Program-made: the position numbers and the translations under genes | Part shown: positions 13,161-26,738 of the stretch, piece after piece | Position numbering within the stretch: the first letter of the stretch is position 1 | Layout: each line of letters starts with the position of its first letter | From: Aphis gossypii | Taxonomy: Eukaryota > Arthropoda > Insecta > Hemiptera > Aphididae | Direction: 5' to 3' | Length of the DNA: 64,000 bases | Assembly: GCF_020184175.1 (NCBI RefSeq) | Contig: NC_065530.1 | Span: forward strand, 52,677,260-52,741,259 | The notes under the pieces: generated by a model | Seen by the model: the letters and a program-made list of their open reading frames with translations, nothing else | The model's database searches: none | What the model was told of the DNA's origin: nothing

Positions 13161-16100
13161 GCCTTTTATTATTGAGTAGCTTGTTGGCAGCCGTTTTTAT
13201 TAGCCATTACCAGTAACATTTATGGACAGTTTATTACACAGGATTATTATCATTATTATTACTATATTATATACAACCTCATCGCACACATAGATACTTA
13301 CATTTTAATATATACATTATACACACATACTCGCACACATATATTATAACGCGCGCGCGTATATAATCGTGTTTGGAAAAAAAAGGGCTACTTCTTCTCT
13401 TTTTATTATTATCATTATTATTATTTTTTTTTTTTTTACGATCCAATAAATATTCCGATACGGTCTGTAAAACGCGCGTGTGCGCGCATTGTATATAGGT
13501 ACCCACCGCCGACACACATACGTATATGTTTAAGCGTCGGACGCGCGTGCGCGCGTATAATACTCACTCGTTTAAGCCCATTTCGTTTTTACGATCGTCT
13601 CGTTAGTCGTTATTGATTTTATTACTGTTTAGGTATGTATAATATTGTATTATTATTATCACCATCGTGCGTTTTACGCGCGAAGTACGTTCATCAAAAT
13701 ATATCGTTATGACTTATTTACATTATGTGCAGTACATATAGTATGTGAAATACGCTCGCACTGACCTACGACTATACGACTGTGCACATCATATAACACG
13801 ACTATTATAAACGAATTTCTTAGCTACTCCTGGTGATTAAATAAATTTATAATATAATGTATTATTACTGCAATATGCTGCAGTCGGTTCGCTGTGATTA
13901 ATAGATGAACTAAATAGCGTGACTTCGGCGCTCGACCGCAGCATTATTGTAATTTACCTAATGACTGTATAGTGTACGGTAATAGTATAGTGACTATACA
14001 CTTATCATCGATGTATAATATATCATTATGTAGGGTCATTCAAAGATATACATATATAATATATATATATTATATAGGTAGTCGCAGGATATCACAACGC
14101 GTCTTGATTAACATCTACATAAACTACGAATTATTGTTAGGTATGTGTTTTCGTTCCTTTCTGCTATATTATAAAAATATAGTTTCAAACCGCGCCCCGA
14201 GATTCTGACGCAAAACGCTTTATAAAATGGGTAGGTACCTACATACACAATACACGTGCATGCGCATTATGACGTTATATACTATAATTCCTACATTTTC
14301 ATTCTCAAATGTAGGTACCTATAATCTATGGAGAACAAAATACGTTTGTGTTTTCTGCGATTTAAAAACGTTCGTTTATATGTAGACATAAAAAGATTCT
14401 TCAAATACTGTGTGTACTAATATGCAACAATTCGTACGCTTACTGCAGTTCAAGCTATATACCGACACTATAGGTATATAGTATTACAATATATAGTTTA
14501 TATTGCGATAAACGTTGTCGTGGAATAGTGTTAAAAATGGCACAGAAAAAAAATGACTTCTTCCGATACTTGAGAACGTAAAACCGGGCGATTTCCATTT
14601 TTCAGTGACGTACATAATATATCTTTTATTAACATAATACAAATAGGTATTATACGAAGACGGCTGAATCGAAATTTCTCGGAGAATGACACGCGGCAAA
14701 CGTACACTGCACAGTACTCGCCCGTTTTCTTGATCATCTCGACACACGAGTCGGGCGCTGCGTCGTTCGTAATATGCATGCATGCAATGTCGGTTGCCTG
14801 ACCACTCACATTTAGGGATGAAACCGTCGGTTGTGTATTAAAATGTTTTAATATTAATGATCAGATATCACTGATCACATCATCGCCCTCCGTATGAAAA
14901 GTCGACGATATTGAATTGACCGTGGAAAAAATTTCACACCAAGCTGCAAACAATGTCAGTAGAATAAAAGAGTCCAGATACTTAGGTACAGGTACCTATA
15001 GGTTATTGTCGTAAATCATATAATAACAATCGGATATACGTACAACAAACTATTCAATAATAAAAAATAATAACTATCACTAGTCATCACTTGTAGTAGT
15101 ACTGATGTATTCATTTAAACGAATTGTTTGCGATTCTAAACGTTTTTAAATTTAAATAATTAATGGTATGGTTTCATTTTTACGTGGGTATTTAACACGC
15201 CACAAACGTTAAAAACATTAAAAAAACTTACGATAAATAAAATATGATATTGAACGTGTATCCAAAAAATGTAAGTAAAATGTATCTAAATCCGAGTCGG
15301 CATTCGATAAACGTAAAACACCCTGTGTGTAGGTAGTATTGTATACGTGTAAAAACCTCGGAAATGATCGAATAAAAATAGCGTTTAACGCTAATATACC
15401 TACGCAATGACATTATAATAATATACGAGTCTGCAGCGTAGGTAAACATAGAATAATTTACTGCACGTAAAAAAAAAATTCAATAGGAAACAAATCAAAA
15501 GAACCTATAAATATGTAATAGAAAATGATGTGTTAAAAACATTAATTAATAATATTATCGTGTTCTGTACGTATATAATAACGCGTAACCGATACCGCGG
15601 CTCGTGTTTTGACGTTTGCAGTCGTATAATTTTATAGATCACGCGCGTTTAATAGCGTATTATAAAGTAGCAAAAAATTATGTTAGATAAATAATAATTA
15701 TAATTAGTCAGGCGGCACGTTAACCGCTAATTAAACAACATTTTATGTGTCGTTATTATACGTGTAATTTTTTTTAATGGTATATATATATATATTTATA
15801 ATATATTATATATTGTATACGTATAGGTACTATTATTACACTGTGGAGGCCATACCTTACATATACATTTTTTATTATATTATGTACATTAAATTGATTT
15901 AGGGTTATTTTATGACCGCGCCGCGTAAAACAGAAGTTGACGTTTATATAGGTACATCACTTTCGACCGGACGAGATTGAAATTTAACTGTTTATTATAT
16001 ATTTATTTTATGTACGCATTCGGGGTATGCGTAACAACAGTTATATACGCAATACTGCTGGCATAATATATTTAGTTAATACTTAAATTTTAATAATTAA

Positions 16101-19100
16101 ATACACAATGTACATCATACAAAGTGCATGCATAATATATAGTAATGTGTATACGTATTTAATTTTATATTGTGGTTTAATTGAATTGCTCTTGTTGAGT
16201 GTATATATTTATTATAATATAATATACCTATAGGTATCTATAAACATTTATAGCATAAGCGTGCGCAGACACTATCGTTAGGGTATATTTAGTCGTAAAT
16301 AATAAATAATAATTCAAATATATGTATAACAATGCTCTATTCCGACAATATTATATTTTAATAACTTACGCGGCAAGGTGTACCTAATATTTTTTAAACC
16401 ACTTATCATTATATACCATCAAACGTGTATTATATTATATTATAAACTAAAATATAGTATTTACGATACATTCATTTCGATATCACATAATAAAAATATA
16501 ATAATAACTATTTAATTTTATTTACACGTTTACAACAATATTATATAGGTAATATATGTTCTATAGTGTAAATATAGTAAATAACTGTATAATCGTCATC
16601 GTAAGTCATTCTTTGTCATTCCCATTTCCTATTTACATCAATAAGAATGTAAGTAAATATATAATTATAATTTATAGCTGGCGTATCTTATGTTTATATT
16701 TTTTTTAGTACAACTGTTTTTTAACTTAAATCTAAATCCAGCTTAACCTTTAATAAATGCATTTTTTATCTTACGTTTCATGACATCTATATCAATTATC
16801 TATCATATACGTTCCTATAATACATTTTCTACAACTAAAAAAACATTATTACATAATAGTTTAGTAAATTTCTCGCTTTATAGACTATAATCTTGTGCGC
16901 ACGCTTATAATATAATTTACTACATTTTTTTATGGCATATAGACAATATTGACACATAATTGTATATTGTAATGTAACATTATAACACGCTATATATATA
17001 GTACATAATATTTAAAAGTATTAATTATGTTTTAATACGTTTTTAATTGCTAAATACATGTATGCTCTCTTATATAATGTATTAAATCGGTGTTGTCTTG
17101 TTGACAGCATTTTTAACTATAAAATACAACGATTATATTTAATGACATATTATTACAGCAATTTATGTTTAAAATTTTAAACTAAGCTATATAAAAGGTA
17201 TACACGACTTTTTTAACATTATAATAATATATGTACTTAAAATTGCATGTGTTTTTTCTTACGATATATTATTATAACATTATGATAACGGTGAAAGGTT
17301 TATGATGCTTGGACAAAAATACATTAACGCAACTCAATAATATTATATATTATTTAAAAATTATAATTTTAGAAGTTTTTGTAACACTCCGAGTTTTTAA
17401 AATATGCTTGAGGATTATAAAATATTTATTTTGATCAAATTTTTCTTTTTCAAAAACTTACAACCCAATTTTTTTTTACAAAAAAATTTATGTATATACA
17501 CGTTTCTGAATCATAGTAACCAGCTTTTAAAAAGTAATAAAATAATAATAATTTATACGTATAGGTACCTACCTATATTATCTATAGTTGATTATTAAGA
17601 TTGACAAAATCTATTACTCATAATTCATAAAAGCAATTAGTAAATGTATAGTTGTCATATATTTATAGGAAATTTACTGAAGTTTAAACTTTTATAGTTT
17701 TACTTGATATTTAAACATATAAAAAATAATAACTATTTATCATCTAATGATTTTTGTTATTTTTTTATTATTCAACAAAATATGATCTTTAGAAACTTGA
17801 AACATTTCTCTATATTATTTAAACTACCATTTTTATGCATCGTAAAATTATCAATACCTATGTAATGTAATAATAATAACCTATATATATTTAAACTATT
17901 CATGATTTTTTTTTTTTTTATAATTGGAATTAAGATTTTGACAAAATCACATAAATGTATTTAATCCACGATCCTATTCACACCGTTCTGAGATGATATA
18001 TAATATTATATTAGTACTTATTATTATTTTTATGTAATTTATGTAATTTGATTTTTAAAAAATAATTTTTTACTAATATTTATAGCGATAGGTATAATGT
18101 AGGTATTAAAATATCTTTAAAATCGAATGACCTTATACCTCCGCTCGAAATATTTTTTTGTATAATACTTGCATAATATTTTATCAATTAATTCAAACTT
18201 AACACTTCCATTATACAATGACAATTTACTCAATGACGTATTATACACTTGAGACCTAACTAAATAACTATATAGATAAAGCCGAATGACTACTCATTTT
18301 TTGTAATTTAATTTTAAAGCAATTTATAAGTGTATGTAGTAATGTATTATACAATATACCTATTTACAAGTGCTCATAACTCACTTCAAAATTTCGTTCA
18401 TTCATGAAGTTATATGTCATGTAAAAATTATTTTTATATTCAAATTATCACTTTATGTACAACATACAAGACATGTAGTAATTTATTAGTAAGTATATAT
18501 CTTATTTTTATTTCATGCCTTTATGACTGATGTTATATATTATGACGTGTAACCACGTACAGGTAATAGTTAACCTAATATAGATAAAGATAAAATAAGC
18601 TAAAACAGTATTTTTACATTTAAATTAATTTATCCTCTTTTGTTTAGATATACGTTCTACTTCAAAACTATGATTAATACCACTGAAATATAATATATAA
18701 TATTTTACATAATATGTTTAGTATATTATGTTCGTTGTGGGAGAACACAACGTATTTATACATTATATATGCTGTAAGCAGGCCGTTAACAGCGGATATA
18801 TATTACAAATTAGTTTTTCATTAAGAATTAAATTTGTTTTAATTATAAAATGAAATATTATACGAAACCTGTAACAAGATGATATTATCAAAAAATAATA
18901 CGACCATACAAATGAGCAATTAAATTTCGGGGATGCAAATTATTTTCTGTTAATCATTATACCTATTATACCTATAGCGTTGAATAAAATACATAATCGA
19001 GACCAGTCCGCGGCGTCTTGTTTTACCAAAAATGATGTACCAGAACCAATTATCAAGCCATTATTAATTACGATTACAAGTGTGGTCTTATATGCCCTTG

Positions 19101-20468
19101 CATATATGTATACTCGTCATGCTTAGAAATGTATTTTTTTTATATATATAACAATATTTTCGGCATACCTATTTCCTCTTGTGCGTCCACAAAATTTCCC
19201 GTGAACTCATTCCAAGGAGTATTTTAAAAATAATAATATCGTTAGGAACCGGAAGTCCTTTATTAGATATCGTCAATTATGTATAATAAGCCCAAAATAT
19301 ACATAATTCACAAGGTGAACTAAAACTAGTTTTATTCTTAATTTTTCTGTCCAAACGATGTTTGTTTTAGAGGAAAACATTCGAATATATTATGAATATA
19401 ATATAATATAATATTATATGTTGATATTATTATATTGTTTTTGTATTATACCTCTCGCTATTATATAGAAACACTAAAAACATATAATTATAATTTTTTT
19501 TATAAAAATAAATAGAAATAAAGCGTACAACAGTTTGTTAATATATAATCGAGTCTTGATGGTGAAACAAAAAATCATACCAAAACATTTGAAAATTCTG
19601 TTTATTGAGGTTGATAATATGATATTTTTTACTAGGTAAATATAATAAAGATAGAAATGTATATATCATATAAGTACGATGTGTTATAATCACGATACAT
19701 TTTCATATGTTAAATTTGTTAAGTTTAAAATATGTTGTATACTATAAGATCATTTTTTACTCTGCAAGTGCAGCTAATATAGGTGTGTATACAATTTTTG
19801 TTTTGTTGGAATCAATTTTCTTCAAGTCGTCAACTGAAATAGCTCAATTTCTACTCTAAAAGTGCAAACAATGTAAACTAGATGTATTTATAAATTAAAA
19901 CAATCTTAAAAAGATTTGGAATAACACATATAAGGATAATATTTATGAATACATTACATTACACAAAGATATCGAATAAATTATAAAGATTTAAATTATA
20001 TGAAAATCGTATACATAGATTGATACAATAATAAAAATATATTTTATAAAATGTTGTAATATAATATAGGTATAGTTGAAGAGTTTACTAAATTATTTTT
20101 ATCGTGAATTTAGATAACTTGCCATCTAAAAGCATTAGTCATCACTCATTACTATGAAAAATAATTTATAGATTTAATAAGTATATAAAATAGTAGATAT
20201 ATTATTGATTTGTATTAACTAATAAAACGATTTTAACTTCTTTTTTTTTTTTTTAAGAATTTAAGAATTTATATATGTTATGTTTGAATTTTATTTATAT
20301 ATATATATATACATATGTATATACGAGTATATTTCATATGATGGAGACTATCCAAAAATATAGCACTGAATAGATATATTATATATATTCATCTTCTTCG
20401 GGTCCGGTTATATAGTAGCTTTTCGGGTATAAATATTGTTAAAACTTGCAATTTCAGTATTCTGCCAG
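13161..20468. other. AT-rich intergenic DNA, no gene seen
   Basis: Mostly AT-rich. CpG-containing words are frequent up to about 15.7 kb and scarce afterwards. The one unusually complex block is 14690-14810, noted separately among the findings. Open frames at 14484-14809 (minus, two frames) and 15228-15449 (minus) have no recognisable domain. From 15.8 to 20.4 kb the sequence is dominated by TATA runs. Confidence 0.6.
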
Positions 20469-20893
20469 TTATATAGCATTGTTATTCATCTCATTGACAT
20501 GTTTCCCATTAAAATTCATGCACACAAAAACATGTTTTTCATCTTGGACTTCTCTACATTCGTATTTGTCATTTTTGGCTAAGCCCCATTTATGCATATT
20601 TTTTTTAGTGAGCAGTCTACATTCCGTTTTTATTCGATTTATGATTTTATATAATAACCAAGGGAGGATTTTTCATTATGTAGTCCTCCTCTTGGCTGTA
20701 TTTACATTATCACTTTTTTTTTTTTAAAGCTCTTCTTTGTTTTTAAAAAATATTTTGACGTTTTTATACATCCGTGCATTAGATGACTGTTGCGATTTTT
20801 CATCTTTGTTTTTTCTTTATCGGCATAAAAGTCCCTTCTGATTTGCAGTGGTACTATTCTACTATAGTCTATATATCTTTTATGTTCTTTCAT
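20469..20893 (-). mobile_element. Decayed non-LTR retrotransposon (LINE) fragment, 3' end of the RT polyprotein
   Basis: On the minus strand, 20669 down to the stop at 20471-20469 reads as 66 codons containing NRIKTECRLLTKKNMHKWGL followed by YECREVQDEKHVFVC. This matches the region after the reverse transcriptase domain of jockey/I-like LINEs: an NRiRTghcRLn...lHKWGL block, then a CxCG(x)eQTxxHxxxxC zinc-knuckle-like motif. The second Cys, the His and the last Cys are kept at family spacing, while the first Cys is a Tyr. Upstream, a 63-codon open stretch (20893-20702) in a different frame looks like the preceding part of the same element, so at least one frameshift and a TAATGA stop pair separate them. 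No endonuclease or RT catalytic motif is visible nearby, so this is a short dead remnant. It is the only protein-coding transposon trace recognised in the window. Confidence 0.62.
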
Positions 20894-23800
20894 TACAATA
20901 TATTTATAACATGTATAGCATTAAATATTTAATTATATGCGTAGAATAGCGTAGAATGAGGATTTAATATTTAATATTTGAATATGGTATATCAATGGTT
21001 TTCAATGTATTGTCAGGCTAATGAATAGTTATGTATCACAAGCTGTGCTTAAAATATTTTAAAAATATATTTTAAAAAGTAGACGAGTCGTTATTTGAAA
21101 GAATCAAAATCTTGCTATTTTTCTATCTTAATTCATAAATAATTTACGGCATTGGCTGTATTATAATTTATCATCAATGAGTAACCTTTATAATATTAGT
21201 TTATATACTTGCCTATATATAGTATAGTAATTTCTCTATGTCCCTATATTATGTTGCTATACCTACTTGCCACGTGTTTATGACGAAACGCATTTATATA
21301 ATGTTAGATATAATATTCTATTTTATATAATATTTCAGATAGTCGCAATAATACGAAATAATTATAGACAGTTTGATGATGTTAGCTTCGATCCAAAGTG
21401 TATATTATCTAGGTACAATAATATTATGGGAAATACATATCATCTCTCTATATATATTTTTTTTACATAAAATATATACCTACTGTAATGTATTAAACAA
21501 TATACATCTTATAAGACGTTATTATATTTTAATATAGAAAATATAGGTTCAACAACACTGCGATGCCGGCGGCAAATGAAATTATTAAAATTAAATCCAA
21601 AAAACGTCTTCGTATATATATATGTATATGAGATAAGAAGATATGTATATCAAAATAATAATAATACATATACTTAATTTGTATTATATATATATATATA
21701 GGTTTAAACACGGTATGTCCGGTTAGGTTATCTCTTAAATGTATGGTATATTATGTATACTTTTATAATTACATATTTTTATTGAAACATGATAAATTAT
21801 TCGGATATCTAGCTCGTTTTTTTATAAGTGGAAAAATATTTTAACTCTGGGCTTTTCATTCGATGCACAATACATTTTTTCAATGATTTTTTATATTTTT
21901 ATTATATTTATAATATTTAAGAGTGTAGTAATAACACTTTAGTGTCTACCAATTATTAATTACTATACATTTTGGGGTTATTCATTTTTCTCAACAATAT
22001 TACTTTTGTTTCACTTTCACTTTTTGAATCATTAAAAATTACAGAAAAGTTTTATATATTTATAATATATTTGGATATTTTGTATTTTTTTCGGTTTATA
22101 ATAAGTATCTAAGTACCTATCGCGACAAAATTTTCAATTAGTCAGTTAAAGATTTACAATTTCTAGTTAATTGGTTTTATACTGTACATTTATAATCACA
22201 TATTTTCAAAATGTACTTAGGTATTTCATATTTATTTTGTAACTATCTAAATTAGCTGTTTTTAAATCACAATGAATTAAAAAATGATCTTATAACAAAA
22301 ATACGGTAGAATTCTATTTAACCGCTTACTAAATATCGTATACGAGCCGGACTCATTTGAACCAATTAAAAATATATAATATACATATACCTATACAACG
22401 TATTGGCTATAACCTAACCTAACATTGGTAACTTTCCAAATATTTTCATATCATTATACTTGAATATAATAAACTCAAATTTCTAAATAAGACCAGAGAC
22501 GTGTGCAACTGACTTGATTGAATACTAGCAATGTACCTATATAGGAACCATAATATATACATAAACATTTTACTTTGTATCTTATATTGATTTACGTCTC
22601 TGGCACAAAATTATAATGAAAAATAATTTTTTAAGACGTTTTTGAAAATATTATTCTTACATAATTTTCTAAGTTTTTTACTCTTATGAATAACAACATT
22701 CGTTTTTAATTTCATACTCTTAAGTAGAATGTTTTTGGAGTATTTTGATGAATAAAAATCGAAATTTAAGCAAGTAGTTTATATATTGTTTATTAATTAA
22801 AATTGTATTAGTATTTAAAGTTAAGATGATCGATGTTGTAGACTAACATTTTGTTGGGTATTACCATACTAGTCCACTCGATCACAATATGAGGTTACGC
22901 CATAAAACTAATAAATTGACGAAAAACGTAATAGGTACCTAACTATCTAGGATAACGGTGATGATTTTTCTGTAATTTAAATAATTTATCTAAATGTAAT
23001 GTGAAAAATTCGTATGTTTGAAGTATAGAAGTACGACCGACAACTGTCGACGTAATATAATAACCTAACGTACAATAGAAACGTTGATATAATATTATAA
23101 TAAACGAGAACTTCAGTTATTATAGTATTTGATAAATCTTATGACAATCATTAAAACAGAATCGGTTTATAAACGCAATAGTATGCACTGCACTATAGTA
23201 TAATATGTTGTTTATAATATTATATATAGGTATATTATAATAATATATCATAGTATTATTTATTTTTATTGTTGGACTTGTTATTCTCGGCACGACGCAA
23301 CTATATCGATTATTCCTGGAACTATATATATTATACTGCAGTGTGTACAGTTTTTCTTCACTGATAACTGTACATTATTTCGGTTTACTTAAGTGTATAT
23401 TGAATATACTTTTACTCTTGTAATAAATTTACCTACAACGAAGAATTAATTAAAAACGCATAATGTTATTATATGATTTGTTACCCAAGTTTAAACCGAA
23501 TATTGAAATAATATTATAATAATATAGGTATTATAGGTACACAATTATATCATAATTTATGAGGTAGGCATCATAATTATTCTGGTTACATAAAATTGGT
23601 TTCGATTCGAATAATGAAAAAAAAAACAGGACGACTTTATGGATGTTTTGGAACTCAAATATATCTTTTATGAATGTATTATAATATCTATTCTGTGATG
23701 TATATAGGTATCGGAGAACCGGACGTTATTACCTACTTAGGCCATCACTTGGTAGTCGTTTCGCTTTTCAATCACTTAGGCGCAGGATAGGCATATAAAT

Positions 23801-25299
23801 TGGTTTGTTGTGATATGTGTAATTGCTTTCAAGCCGTAATTATGGAAATGATTGTCGTATGCAAAACGATTCCAAGTGGAAGCTTATGGAGCTACACATT
23901 TAACATACTATTGTTTATACTACGCAGTTTTTGTTTAAATCTATTTATTTTCTTAACAGGCATTTTTTGCTTGTTTTTTCTTAAAAAAATGTTGCCGTAA
24001 ACGTATAACAATTGAAAAAAAAACACATTAGTATAATTATAACTTTGGACTTCAAAGTAAATGTTAAAGCTAGTTTATATTTAAGATTATATTATAGCAT
24101 TAAACAATTATTTGAGAAGTCAAGAATGAAGTTTATTCATAGTATAATTATTTCAAATTAATACATAATAAATATAAACGAATTAAACAAAACTGATTTA
24201 TTGAGATTTGTATTAATGTACGCTCATTTAATTTTTAATTATTTTAACGCGCAGACCAAGATAAATTTTACGTGTTGTAATAACTGTTATAAGTGTTTAC
24301 ACACGACAGGTTCAAAAACCAAGATAAACCGTATGTTTCTTATATGATTATAGTTATGTGTCGACGTACTATACACGAGGTCCTTCTCAGGATAGTTTAA
24401 ACGATTGAAAATATAAAATTTATTCAATGTCCAGAAACGCATTTTATTTCATAATATCAAACAATTGTGTGGTTGCCGACTGACGTACGCGATTCGTAGG
24501 TATACGCGCTGCAGCCGTTTATCTATTGCCGCAGTCCGATGCGATTTATATATTATTTATGAACACTTCTTGCTGTCCATATCGTATCTACCTTTAATAG
24601 TATAAAGTCTATACACTCAATACCTACTTTATTATTTTGTCGGTCTTAGCGGGGAGAACGTCACAGTCATAAAATTTAACGATCAAATTTATTTATATAG
24701 TACGCTGCAGAGATCGACTCGCAGATATCAGACGATAATGCAAATACCCCCGAGTGTTACTTTTTTCTTTTCGTTTCAAACTATACGCGTTGTTTAAAGT
24801 TTTTTTTTTTTTTTTACTACCAAAGTTTGTGTTGTAAAATTCGATATTGCAGTAATCGCGTGTTAGACGTGCGGCAAGCCTCGGCCGTGGCTCGTGACTA
24901 CCGCCGATGAGGTTGACAACGCTTATTAATTAATATATTATTGGTTATCCCGTTGACGATAAAACTCATAAAGTCGTATAACAATCAAAACTTTATTGCA
25001 TTTGGATTATGCTTTATAAGTTTGCAGATTTAGTGTCTGCTAAGCTAACTGCTGAGCGCTGTATGAATTACGATACGTAAACTGATTTCCAAGACTGCGT
25101 ATAAAAACGAAACATCGAGTGTATCACATAGTACGTTATTGTTGTTAAAATATTTTTGCAAAGATTATACGATTTTTAACAGTAAATAGGTATATTTCGA
25201 CTACCTATACCTGTATTAAAGACGCTTCGTTTGGGGCTTTGTGTAATCACGACCGGCGTTTGATTTTTTCCGTACCTATTTGTCTATTTTACGACGGTA
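20894..25299. other. AT-rich intergenic DNA between the LINE remnant and the Ubx promoter region
   Basis: AT-rich throughout. A slightly more complex tract lies at 23690-24000, where a 66-codon plus-strand frame is Leu/Phe/Cys-rich and ends in poly-A-coded lysines; I cannot identify it. From 24.4 kb CpG words become more frequent approaching the promoter region. No splice-bounded coding block was recognised. Confidence 0.6.
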
Positions 25300-25958
25300 C
25301 GCGTCAAACAGAAGATCGTTGATGACTCGCAGAAGAGATGTCGGGTCGTCGTCGACGTTTAAATTTGTGTTTCCGAGTTTCGAAAACGACACGACAGCGT
25401 TCCTGCGGTTACCAGGCCGGCGGACTTCGGCTCTCGAGTCCGGTAGATGTCAGCAGTAGGGTACGCAAACGGCACGGCGGCCGCGACGAATACGGCGACG
25501 AAACGCGACGGCGGCGCGCGCCCGGGCGCCACTGGGCACCGCGCGCGCCGGCCATGACGAATTGAACGGCTATTGGCCCGGCTCCCGCCACCCCGCCCCG
25601 CGCGTCCGGGGCTCTCGCCGATTCCGTTTTAATGGGTCTTTCCGCGCGGCGCTCTTCTCTACCCCCCCACCGCCGCGTGCCGGTGAGCCGGCGGCGCGCC
25701 GCGCTCTCTCGCCGCACTGCAACCCGTTTCTCTCGAATGGCGCAACAAAAAGCGAACGGGCGACGAAAACGGGAGATCCCCGCGAGGCGGCGGCGGCGTG
25801 TACTCGGCGGCGGCGGCGGCGGCCTTCGCGGTGGTGGGGGGCTTTTCGGAGCGCTCGCGGCCCGAGTCACATGGCACGTTCGTGTGTGCGCGCCAGTGAC
25901 GATCTGATTGTCCCGTCGTTAAGTCGTCATAACCACTTAAAGCGCATACACGGACGAA

Positions 25959-25992
25959 TATAATAATAATAACAATAATAATAATAATATTA
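25959..25992. repeat. (AAT)n-type microsatellite in the Ubx leader/promoter region
   Basis: An imperfect AAT run, interrupted by AAC once, between the GC-rich core and the Ubx start codon. Confidence 0.8.
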
Positions 25993-26399
25993 ATATAAGT
26001 ATAATATCGTTAAAACCGAAAATCGCGGATCGTCGTCCCACCCCGCGCCGAAATATACCGACGCTCATTATAATATACATACGCTCGTGCGTTAAAATAT
26101 ACATTTCGGAAAATTCGCGAATTAATTTTTTTTCCGTTTTTCTCAAGTGTTCGCCGACCGCGGTTCGGGTTCTTTTCGGTTTTTATTATCAATTCGCGAC
26201 GTACTGCAGCACGTATATATAAATATATATATATCCACATCATCGTCGGTCGTCGTTAAAAATTTTATACTCTGCTCGTAAAATCCGCGGGCGCGCGCGC
26301 GAGTTTTACGACCCGTCCGGATATACGACGACGTCAACGAGATGACCCTTTTTACGACAAATTAAACGGTTCGTAAAGCCGACAAAAAGTGTTTTCATA

Positions 26400-26456
26400 G
26401 TGTGTGTGTGTGTGTTTGTGTGTGTGTGCCCGTAAAAGCGTGTGTGTGTGTGTGTC
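26400..26456. repeat. Compound (GT)n microsatellite in the Ubx leader/promoter region
   Basis: Two GT runs separated by CCCGTAAAAGC, followed by CTGCAG. If transcribed it would lie in the 5' leader. A pyrimidine-poor GT tract before CTGCAG is not a convincing splice acceptor. Confidence 0.85.
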
Positions 26457-26738
26457 TGCAGCGCGTATTTTTACGCTTGCACCGGACTCGCGAGCTATGC
26501 GATCTTGACGAAACATCATAATCGTATCGTACCTATGCATCGTCGTCATCGTCGTCGTTGACTAAAAAAAAAAAAAAATAAATAGTACTTGGAGAGTGCT
26601 GCAGTGTGCGGCGAAAAAGAATATCGTTCTACCTATATATTATATATAGCCCACTCGCCCGTGTGAGAGCGGACGAAAATCGAAGAAAATTAAAACATAT
26701 AAAAAAAAATTTAAAAATTAAGTAGTCTCCGCCGCAAG

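Larger units (their letters stand above)
25300..26738 (+). promoter_or_regulatory. Ubx: Putative Ubx promoter and 5' leader, CpG-rich
   Basis: Composition shifts abruptly from AT-rich to strongly GC- and CpG-rich at about 25.3 kb. The peak is 25480-25870, and moderate GC continues to the Ubx start codon. Long open frames here on both strands are overlapping and arginine/proline-rich, which is what stop-poor GC-rich DNA produces, so I do not call them genes. Insect Ubx leaders are typically long (near 1 kb in Drosophila) and TATA-less, which fits this extent. One TATA-like string, TATATATA, lies near 26639, about 95 bases before the ATG; in such AT-rich DNA it is weak evidence. The stretch contains a GT compound microsatellite (26400-26456) and an AAT array (25959-25992). 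No ATG occurs in the last 100 bases before the start codon. The exact transcription start cannot be placed. Confidence 0.55.

Noticed and set aside
25409..25963. Long open frames on both strands in the GC-rich leader region (up to 153 codons)
   Set aside because: Several overlapping frames are open at once, all Arg/Pro/Ala-rich. This is what stop-poor GC-rich DNA gives, and none resembles a protein.
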